A stretch of 12,233 nucleotides of DNA from Cellvibrionaceae bacterium (lineage in GTDB: Bacteria; Pseudomonadota; Gammaproteobacteria; Pseudomonadales; Cellvibrionaceae), in the NCBI GenBank assembly GCA_021151615.1, contig JAGKXA010000134.1, positions 1 to 12,233 of the forward strand. The letters run 5' to 3'. Under the pieces are notes generated by a model. It worked only from the letters and a program-made list of their open reading frames with translations. It ran no database searches and was not told the origin of the DNA. The position numbers were made by a program, and so were the translations under genes. Below, piece by piece: positions 6,917 to 12,233 of the stretch (position 1 is the first letter of the stretch; every line of letters begins with the position of its first letter).

Positions 6917-7645
6917 ATGACAATTTCCGATGAACAACTCTCCGCCTTTCTGGATGCAGAATTACCTGAAGATGAAATGGAATTGGTACGCCAGGGTTTA
7001 ATTGACGATGAAAATCTGGCGAATCGTTTGGCAGAACTGGCGATGGTGGATGAGCAGGTCGCCAGTCACTATGCCCAGATAGATACGCGCCCCTTGCCTG
7101 CAGCCGTTGAACAATTGCTTGCACACACGACAGAACCAACAACGAAAGAAATGGATAACAACCTTATTCAATTTCCACTCTGGAAAAGAGTGCAGCGCGG
7201 TTTACAACAACACGCCGCCCTTGCTGCCAGCGTTCTATTGGTGATTGGTTTTGGCATGGTGCAATTGCTGCCGGGCAATCACCAGAGCGCGAATAATTGG
7301 AATGCAGTTGCGCAAGTGCTGGAGCAAAATATCAGTGGCAATGAGCAGCAGTTTGATGATGGCAGCCGTGTTAAACCGCGCCTCACATTTATCGACCAGC
7401 AGGGTAACTACTGTCGCCAATACCAATTGGCCCAAGGCGAACAGAGTAGCGAGAATATTGCCTGCCGCCACAATGATCGCTGGGAATTGATCATCAGCCA
7501 ACCACTGGAAACCCTGGCAGAGGGCGACTACAAAACTGCCAGCGGTGGTTCACTGTTGGATACCCGGCTGGATGAAATGATGCAAAGCGAAGCCTTTGAT
7601 ACAGCCGCTGAACAACAAGCGATTGATTCGCGCTGGGCGCAATAG
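6917..7645 (+). CDS. Single-pass membrane anti-sigma factor
   Basis: The 242-residue product has a cytoplasmic N-terminal helical domain (ISDEQLSAFLDAELPEDEM...) typical of anti-sigma factors and without the HxxxCxxC zinc motif. One membrane segment follows at about residues 100-119 (AALAASVLLVIGFGMVQLL), then a periplasmic domain of about 120 residues. That domain carries exactly two cysteines, at 166 (GNYCRQ) and 183 (NIACRH), well placed for a disulfide. It should hold the upstream sigma factor at the membrane until a periplasmic signal frees it. Start choice: an ATG at 6911 sits only two bases from GAGG, whereas the ATG at 6917 is eight bases away and is preferred. The next gene's start lies 17 bases after its stop, indicating one operon. 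Confidence 0.87.
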   Translation: MTISDEQLSAFLDAELPEDEMELVRQGLIDDENLANRLAELAMVDEQVASHYAQIDTRPLPAAVEQLLAHTTEPTTKEMDNNLIQFPLWKRVQRGLQQHAALAASVLLVIGFGMVQLLPGNHQSANNWNAVAQVLEQNISGNEQQFDDGSRVKPRLTFIDQQGNYCRQYQLAQGEQSSENIACRHNDRWELIISQPLETLAEGDYKTASGGSLLDTRLDEMMQSEAFDTAAEQQAIDSRWAQ

Positions 7646-7662
7646 TGCGCGGAGTATTTGCC

Positions 7663-8157
7663 ATGAAATATGTAGTGATGTTTTGTCTTATTGCCATGCT
7701 CAGCGCTTGCGCAACGACACCACACTCCAATTACCGCGCCGCCAAAGGCGATGGCCCCGGCTATAAGGAAATAGCACTGGACGGCACCAGTTACCGCGTG
7801 CAATTCACACTGCGCGGCAACCAGCGTACCGCTGCTCAGAATTACGCCTTGCAACGCGCCGCCGAATTAACCCTGAACGCGGGTTACGATTGGTTTATTG
7901 TGAGCAAACAAAAACGCCGGATGATAGCTACGCGCGAAAATACCGCCGAGCGCCCTGAAACTATTAGCACTCGTCGTTGCGGCTTGCTCGGCTGCCAAAC
8001 ACAAACTTATCGCGCAGATAGAACCGACCCACTCGCTGAGCAGGACAACTACACGCTGGTGCTACTGGATATTCATATGGGCAGAGGCATTCGCCCGGAG
8101 AAAAACAGTTACGATGCGCAGGAAACCTGGGATCGGTTTGCAGGAGAAAATAAATAG
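7663..8157 (+). CDS. CC0125/CC1285-family lipoprotein
   Basis: The 164-residue product starts with a short lipoprotein signal, MKYVVMFCLIAMLSAC, with lipidation expected at Cys16. The body contains SYRVQFTLRGN...YALQRAAELTLNAGYDWFIVSKQ, which I recognise as the pattern of the CC0125/CC1285 lipoprotein family, whose function is unknown. Two further cysteines occur in TRRCGLLGCQTQT. GGAG lies nine bases before the ATG at 7663; a GTG at 7645 overlaps the previous stop but would spoil the signal peptide. As third gene of the sigma/anti-sigma operon it is a likely member of the regulon or a sensor part of it, which is inference. No D or other clear inner-membrane retention residue is seen after Cys (it is followed by ATTP), so outer-membrane sorting is likely. 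Confidence 0.82.
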   Translation: MKYVVMFCLIAMLSACATTPHSNYRAAKGDGPGYKEIALDGTSYRVQFTLRGNQRTAAQNYALQRAAELTLNAGYDWFIVSKQKRRMIATRENTAERPETISTRRCGLLGCQTQTYRADRTDPLAEQDNYTLVLLDIHMGRGIRPEKNSYDAQETWDRFAGENK

Positions 8158-8194
8158 CAAACTCTCGCTTGTATAACGTTTGTTAGTTACACCG

Positions 8195-8277
8195 TTTTAA
8201 TCCCTCCCTGCCTCCCTTTTACAAAGGGAGGAGACTGACTCCCCTCTTTGAAAAAGAGGGGCTGGGGTAGATTAAAA
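8195..8277. repeat. Double-hairpin intergenic repeat (MITE/REP-like), possible bidirectional terminator
   Basis: The element begins TTTTAATC and ends GATTAAAA, so its tips are inverted. Inside are two adjacent 9-bp hairpins with 3-base loops: CCTCCCTTT / AAAGGGAGG (8211-8231) and CCCCTCTTT / AAAGAGGGG (8241-8261). The wider arms (CCCTCCCTGCC versus GGGGCTGGGG) also pair imperfectly, so the whole can fold as a cruciform. Purine/pyrimidine-rich repeats with this layout are dispersed in many bacterial genomes. It fills the gap between two convergent genes and runs to within two bases of the SMP-30 stop codon, so it may end transcription from both sides. Confidence 0.7.
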
Positions 8278-8278
8278 T

Positions 8279-9178
8279 TTATTTCGCGTGTAACAACCAC
8301 TCACGCCCCGGCAAATCGCTGCGGAAGGTTTCTATCGCGCCGCGATCCTGCAGGGTGACATAAACAGTTTTTCCATCTGCACCACCAAAGGCAACATTGG
8401 TAGGCTTTTGGCCCTTGAGTTTAATACGCTGCAATAGAGTTCCCTGCGGCGAAACTACTGCAACTTCGCCAGCGGCGTAACGAGCGATATATAAATTGCC
8501 CGCCGCATCGCAACGCATACCGTCCATGCCGTGATCTTTAAATTCGATTAGCAGGCGCTTGTTGCTGACATTGCCGGTTTTGGGGTCGATATCGTATTTC
8601 CAGACTTTGCGTTGCACGCTTTCATTCACGTACAAATGTTTTTCATCGGTACTGACTTCCACACCGTTGGTGGTGCCCATATCGGCTTCCAGCAAAGTCA
8701 CCGTGCCATCGGTGGCAACTTTCCACAGGTTGCCGGTATTGTCCGCCCACTTGGGATCGCTTGCATAAACCACACCGGATTTGGCGATGGCGATATCATT
8801 GGGCTGATTCATTTTGTCACTGTGCGCATGCACGCTAATCGCTTTGGTTTTGGGGTCGACCTTCAACACGTTATGCGCGGAGTAATCGGCCACATACATA
8901 GTGCCCTTGCGATCAAAGCGAATGCCATTGCCAGTGCTGCCCTTAGGCAAAGTCACAAACAACTGTGCATTGTCTTTTTTATCGATAATACCGATGGTGC
9001 CTTCTTCGGCAAAATTCACTGCGTACAAATTGCCTTGTGCATCGACGGCCGGGCCTTCAACACCCTGGGTAAATACTTTATCGGCTACATAATCTTCGGT
9101 TTGCGCTACAACCGCGGGCGCTGCAACCAGTGTGGATAAGAGCGCGCAACAAAATGCGCGCGGATGGAAATTTCTCAT
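8279..9178 (-). CDS. Secreted SMP-30/gluconolactonase/LRE-family beta-propeller protein
   Basis: The 299-residue product has a signal peptide (FCCALLSTLVAAPAVVAQ, cleaved near residue 25) and a six-bladed propeller pattern of repeated G-x-LY or VYV strands. Likely divalent-metal ligands of the family are visible: Glu41 in GVEGPAVD, Asn127 in QPNDIA, Asn171 in TTNGVEV and Asp219 in GMDGMRCD. Family members are lactonases, such as gluconolactonase, or metal-dependent esterases; this one acts in the periplasm or outside. GAGG five bases before the ATG supports the start. It is transcribed alone, with 136 bases before it and a palindromic repeat after it. A link to the sugar-acid/D-amino-acid permease at the left end is possible but 7 kb away. 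The exact substrate cannot be read from sequence. Confidence 0.88.
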   Translation of the reverse strand: MRNFHPRAFCCALLSTLVAAPAVVAQTEDYVADKVFTQGVEGPAVDAQGNLYAVNFAEEGTIGIIDKKDNAQLFVTLPKGSTGNGIRFDRKGTMYVADYSAHNVLKVDPKTKAISVHAHSDKMNQPNDIAIAKSGVVYASDPKWADNTGNLWKVATDGTVTLLEADMGTTNGVEVSTDEKHLYVNESVQRKVWKYDIDPKTGNVSNKRLLIEFKDHGMDGMRCDAAGNLYIARYAAGEVAVVSPQGTLLQRIKLKGQKPTNVAFGGADGKTVYVTLQDRGAIETFRSDLPGREWLLHAK

Positions 9179-9314
9179 ATCTGCCTCGTGTGCTTATTAC
9201 TTCGGGAATAATTAAACAGCACTCCAGAATTGCAGTGGTCTTTTAATAATAGTTATTAACAGTGGTAGTTATTAGTCCCTGTTGCTGCGCAACGTCTTAT
9301 GAGTATGTTTTTTA

Positions 9315-9656
9315 TCAGGCTATCGCCGGCAAGCTAATGCCAGTTGCGGTGCCTATGGCGCTCCATAATACACCAACCAGCGCATTCCACACTTTTTCAA
9401 TGGTCACGTTAGCCAGACCTTGCAGGGTATTGGCGAAACTCTGGGCCATGGTTTTCAAGCTATCCAGAAAAAACTCCTGGGTCTCCTCAGTAATCTGGCC
9501 ACTGGCAATGCCCGCACTAACCAGTGCCGCCTGCTGGGCAATCGCTTTGATCTGGCGATCAGAAAAGCCCTGCAGTACCGTAATATCTTTCTGCGCGACC
9601 TGCGATGCAGTTGTCTGCAGTTGCTGGATCAAACTGGAAATATCGATGGCAGCCAT
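9315..9656 (-). CDS. Small helical protein of unknown function
   Basis: The 113-residue product has no signal peptide and reads as alpha-helical: an N-terminal polar helical part (ISSLIQQLQTTASQVAQKD, then QGFSDRQIKAIAQQAALV), a middle segment (EETQEFFLDSLKTMAQSFANTL) and a C-terminal hydrophobic or amphipathic stretch (VWNALVGVLWSAIGTATGI) that could touch or enter a membrane. It follows the lipoprotein gene after only 2 bases; a GGGAG lies inside the end of that gene 11 bases before the ATG, so translation is probably coupled. I do not recognise a named family. The tight pairing suggests the two products work together, perhaps under the kinase/phosphatase encoded upstream. Confidence 0.75.
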   Translation of the reverse strand: MAAIDISSLIQQLQTTASQVAQKDITVLQGFSDRQIKAIAQQAALVSAGIASGQITEETQEFFLDSLKTMAQSFANTLQGLANVTIEKVWNALVGVLWSAIGTATGISLPAIA

Positions 9657-9658
9657 GA

Positions 9659-10189
9659 CTAATTATTCTCCCGCGCTAAAAAGTTTTCGTAGGTCAACGC
9701 CTGATCCAGATAAATCACCACCTGCCCTTTAAATGCCGCCACTTCAAAGGCCGTTACGCCCTGCTTTTTATCGGTATCGCGCATTTTGGCAAAACTAATG
9801 GAAATTTGCTCCAGCGCTGCCGCACTGGGCGCATCGCCGGTTTCCGGCAAGCTCACTCCGCGTTTGCTTAAAAAGGTTTTTACTTTTTCGTTCACACTGG
9901 TTTTGGGAATGGGACGGGATTTCGCCTGCAAAGCCAGGGCATCTAACGCACCAATTAAGGTGTTGTAGGCATTATCGCGCTGGGCATAGGAATCGCCTCC
10001 AGTACCGGAAGACACAGAAGCAAACAAGGTCATCGCCTGCTGGTTCACGCTGACCAGACCATCGGCAATGGCTTTGTCATAAGGTGGTGCTAATTGAGTG
10101 GCGCAAGCAGCAAGGCACAGCAGCCAGCCGACCAGCAACAGCCGACTGAATTGATGGAGAGGATTAAATTGTAGAACGGACGCAAGCAT
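9659..10189 (-). CDS. Uncharacterised lipoprotein
   Basis: The 176-residue product has a long N-terminal signal with hydrophobic core LLLVGWLLCLAAC; lipidation is expected at Cys29. The mature part (about 147 residues) is mostly helical, with YDKAIADGLVSVNQQAMTLFASV, a Lys-rich middle (SRPIPKTSVNEKVKTFLSKRG) and a C-terminal section KMRDTDKKQGVTAFEVAAFKGQVVIYLDQALTYENF. No enzyme motif is seen and I cannot name the family. ATG at 10187-10189 is chosen because AAGGAG is six bases upstream; a GTG codon directly before it would be only three bases from that site. The ribosome binding site overlaps a strong hairpin. The stop is 2 bases before the next start, so it is cotranslated with the 113-residue protein. 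Confidence 0.8.
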   Translation of the reverse strand: MLASVLQFNPLHQFSRLLLVGWLLCLAACATQLAPPYDKAIADGLVSVNQQAMTLFASVSSGTGGDSYAQRDNAYNTLIGALDALALQAKSRPIPKTSVNEKVKTFLSKRGVSLPETGDAPSAAALEQISISFAKMRDTDKKQGVTAFEVAAFKGQVVIYLDQALTYENFLARENN

Positions 10190-10198
10190 CACTCACTC

Positions 10199-10231
10199 CT
10201 TGGCTATAAGGGAAACAGCCTTATAGCCAAG
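10199..10231 (-). promoter_or_regulatory. 13-bp perfect hairpin overlapping the lipoprotein gene's ribosome binding site
   Basis: CTTGGCTATAAGG and its exact complement CCTTATAGCCAAG flank a 7-base loop. On the minus (coding) strand the stem's last three bases AAG are the first half of the AAGGAG Shine-Dalgarno of the lipoprotein gene. There is no T-run after the stem, so termination is not its obvious role. It may limit ribosome access, mark an RNA processing site separating kinase and lipoprotein messages, or be an operator. Confidence 0.6.
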
Positions 10232-10285
10232 AATCAGCGCCAGTGCAAATACACCGGTATTACATCGTCCGCTAAAAATGCACCA

Positions 10286-12013
10286 TTAAAAATACAGCGC
10301 TACACAAAACGCAACAAACAAACCACCGGAGAGATACTGCCAAAAACGTACCGGATTCTTATCTTGCAGCAATGCACGATAGTGTTGTTTGTACTTTGGG
10401 TTCGGATGTTGCAGCTCGTGCAAAAATTCTGACACATCGCCATGGCGACGTTCAGGGTCATAACGCAGGCCTTTGCGAATCGCACCATCGACCCAAAAGG
10501 GCACCAGTGGATTCAGTTCATAGGTGGAGGTGTAACGGGTATTTAAATAGGCGCGCTCGCTGCGACAGGAACCGAGTTTGCCATCGAAGGGCGGTTTGCC
10601 CGTGAGCATTTCAAACACAATCACGGCGAGCGAAAATAAATCGGACTTTTCATCGCTCTTGCCATGCAAAATAGTTTCCGGTGGCGAATACTCTGCAGTT
10701 CCCAAAATACGTTCGCGCGCAATAGGTGAACTGATTTCCGCAATGCCCTGCACTAAACAGGAACCAAAATCGATAATTTTAATTTCGCCATGGCGATCTA
10801 CCATAATATTGGCCGGACGCAAATCCTGGTGCAGTGTCTCGCGGCGATGGAAAGCACGCAGGCCTTTACTGATTTGTTCGACTTTGTAGATAACATCCTG
10901 CACCGATGGCTGCGGATTTTCTTTAATCCACTGATTCAGGGTAATGCCATCCACATATTCCATCAAATAATAGAGACAACTTTTGGTTTTATTGGCCGCA
11001 ATCACCTTTACCACATGGGAATTATGAATGCGGCTGCCAATCCAGGCCTCCAGAATAAACCGTTCAATATACGCAGGATCATCCGCAAAATTGATCGAGG
11101 GAGTTTTCATGCAGTAAAGCTGATGGGTTTCAATATCTTTCACCAGATACACCTGACTGCGGCTGCTCGCGTGCAGTTCTTTTTCAACGCGATAACCATC
11201 AATCACCATACCCGGATTTAAATGCGGCGGAAATGGTAGAGCGCTGAGTTTTTGGCAAGCGTCATCGACATTTTGTTTTGGCAGTGAATCCACCCGCAAT
11301 ACCTGGCAGCTGATATTGTCATCGCTGTTATTGGCCGCAGCCATTGCAACTATGTGCCGGGTCAGAGCCTCATAATCATCGCCCGCCGATTGCAATGCAC
11401 TGGCGAGCTGCTCGTCGCTGACAAAATCGTGCAGCCCATCGGTACTTAGCAAATAAATATCCTTTTCTTCCACCTCGATAGTTTTGCAATCCACATCGAG
11501 CGAAACATCCAGCCCCATTGCACGTACCAGATAAGATTGCTCGGCGCTGATAATAGTACGGTGGTCGCGCGTCAACTGCTCAAACTTTCCTGCGCGCAAA
11601 CGATAAATACGCGAGTCGCCCACATGGAAAATATGCGCACTTTGCGATTTAAAAATAATGCTACTCAGGGTGCTGACATAACCTTTTTGCGCATCGCGAA
11701 AATGCTGGCCGCGCGAATAGAGCCAGCGATTTAATGCCACCAACACCTGGGTGGTGGATTTTTTTACCGTCCAGGTATCGGGCGTGGAAAAATAATCGGC
11801 AAGAAAATTACGCACACAGGTTTCGCTCGCCTCTTTACCCGCTTCGGCGGCACTGACACCGTCGGCGATAATCGCCACGGCACCTTTGGTATCCAGCAAC
11901 ATACCTTCGGGAATACGAATACCCATTGCATCTTCGTTCTGTGCTTTCACACCGGCCGAGGAAAATTGCCCGACGGTGAAACTCAAATTGCTGTTCAGGT
12001 GCCATTCGTTCAT
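10286..12013 (-). CDS. Bifunctional PP2C-type phosphatase / Ser-Thr protein kinase with C-terminal membrane anchor
   Basis: The 575-residue product joins two signalling domains. Residues about 5-245 are a PP2C (PPM) phosphatase with metal-binding aspartates in IIADGVSAAEAG (Asp51), HVGDSRIYRL (Asp133), LLSTDGLHDF (Asp192) and NNSDDNISCQVL (Asp232). Residues about 270-540 are a Hanks-type kinase: Lys303 in YCMKTP, Glu322, catalytic HQDLRPANIM (Asp397), DFG at 415-417 and SPPE at 443-446. The glycine loop (ELHASSRSQVYLVKD) lacks the usual GxGxxG. A single hydrophobic helix (about 559-575) ends the protein, so it is anchored with its domains in the cytoplasm. The frame is open to a GTG at 12118, but the ATG at 12011-12013 gives the normal family N-terminus (FTVGQFSSAGVKAQNEDAMG). 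In Pseudomonas a similar fusion sits in the nitrate assimilation operon; here two unknown genes follow instead. Confidence 0.93.
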   Translation of the reverse strand: MNEWHLNSNLSFTVGQFSSAGVKAQNEDAMGIRIPEGMLLDTKGAVAIIADGVSAAEAGKEASETCVRNFLADYFSTPDTWTVKKSTTQVLVALNRWLYSRGQHFRDAQKGYVSTLSSIIFKSQSAHIFHVGDSRIYRLRAGKFEQLTRDHRTIISAEQSYLVRAMGLDVSLDVDCKTIEVEEKDIYLLSTDGLHDFVSDEQLASALQSAGDDYEALTRHIVAMAAANNSDDNISCQVLRVDSLPKQNVDDACQKLSALPFPPHLNPGMVIDGYRVEKELHASSRSQVYLVKDIETHQLYCMKTPSINFADDPAYIERFILEAWIGSRIHNSHVVKVIAANKTKSCLYYLMEYVDGITLNQWIKENPQPSVQDVIYKVEQISKGLRAFHRRETLHQDLRPANIMVDRHGEIKIIDFGSCLVQGIAEISSPIARERILGTAEYSPPETILHGKSDEKSDLFSLAVIVFEMLTGKPPFDGKLGSCRSERAYLNTRYTSTYELNPLVPFWVDGAIRKGLRYDPERRHGDVSEFLHELQHPNPKYKQHYRALLQDKNPVRFWQYLSGGLFVAFCVALYF

Positions 12014-12233
12014 TGATGTATTTCCATCACTCAAGACCATGCATTGATGCACCATTAAAGATCCAGGCACCAGGCTGCGTGTTAATTTTTGATGCAAAAA
12101 AAGCAATAAACAAGCCACATAAACGAATCAGCCTATTTTTACTGGTATTTTTTATGCACCAGATTAAAACCTGGACAAAAAAATCACAAAAAGGCCCGTC
12201 AATTGAGCATCGTGCACCACGACATATAACCAA
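12014..12233 (-). promoter_or_regulatory. Upstream region of the kinase/phosphatase gene with repeated TGGTGC motifs
   Basis: No convincing gene is seen up to the right edge. On the minus strand the hexamer TGGTGC occurs four times in 171 bases (plus-strand GCACCA at 12049-12054, 12067-12072, 12156-12161 and 12214-12219). TGGTGCA is the half-site of the NtrC consensus, and the copy at 12049 has a partial second half in GGATCTTTAATGGTGCA. Three copies carry the full TGGTGCA. A possible small hairpin (TCGTG-GTG-CACGA) lies at 12210-12222. Function as a control region is inferred from motif density and position. Confidence 0.4.
12103..12117 (-). promoter_or_regulatory. Possible sigma-54 (-24/-12) promoter
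   Basis: The minus strand reads TGGCTTGTTTATTGC, which matches the TGGC-N7-TTGC core and exact spacing of sigma-54 promoters, but has TT where the -24 consensus TGGCAC has AC. It lies about 90 bases before the kinase/phosphatase start and between NtrC-like half-sites. A single imperfect match is weak evidence alone. Confidence 0.3.

Noticed and set aside
8612..9139. Plus-strand open frame of 175 codons
   Set aside because: It is antisense to the SMP-30 gene, whose signal peptide and metal ligands are clear; the opposite frame shows no domain.
12014..12118. N-terminal extension of the kinase/phosphatase to a GTG at 12118
   Set aside because: The extra 35 residues do not look like the PP2C N-terminus, and the ATG at 12013 gives the usual family start with GGA upstream.
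12027..12233. Minus-strand open frame reaching the right edge
   Set aside because: Odd composition (Cys, Phe, Ile rich), overlaps the likely regulatory region and the N-terminus of the kinase gene in another frame; no domain seen.

Overview
The window looks like chromosomal DNA of a Gram-negative gammaproteobacterium, most likely a Cellvibrio-type member of the Cellvibrionaceae. This is inferred from roughly balanced base composition, an outer-membrane barrel protein, lipoproteins, an ECF sigma/anti-sigma pair, and protein families common in marine and soil gammaproteobacteria. No rRNA, tRNA, CRISPR array, transposase or phage gene was found.

Left block (1-2641, minus strand): a two-gene operon. 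A PLP/metal D-serine-deaminase-like enzyme is followed 9 bases later by a GntP-family permease that runs off the left edge. Together they look like uptake and deamination of a small hydroxylated acid or D-amino acid. A 498-base gene-free region (2642-3139) follows; it holds a GC-rich core with a near-perfect 32-base palindrome.

Second block (3140-4729, plus strand): a small exported protein whose C-terminal half is an uninterrupted four-residue repeat, then, after a GC-rich hairpin, an outer-membrane beta-barrel protein. Neither has a function I can name.

Third block (4750-8157): a secreted subtilisin-like (S8) protease is divergent from an ECF sigma factor, a membrane anti-sigma factor and a CC0125/CC1285-type lipoprotein. 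The shared intergenic region carries the same promoter-like pattern (GGAAT, 16 or 17 bases, CGTT) facing both ways. This suggests that the sigma factor drives its own operon and the protease, making one envelope-stress-like regulon.

Fourth block (8195-9178): a palindromic repeat of two back-to-back hairpins separates the lipoprotein gene from a convergent secreted SMP-30/gluconolactonase-like beta-propeller.

Right block (9315-12233, minus strand): a PP2C phosphatase fused to a Ser/Thr kinase with a C-terminal membrane anchor, then an uncharacterised lipoprotein and an uncharacterised small protein whose genes are 2 bases apart. A perfect 13-bp hairpin overlaps the ribosome binding site of the lipoprotein gene. 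Upstream of the kinase gene are four TGGTGC motifs on one strand and a sigma-54-like -24/-12 pattern, possibly nitrogen control.
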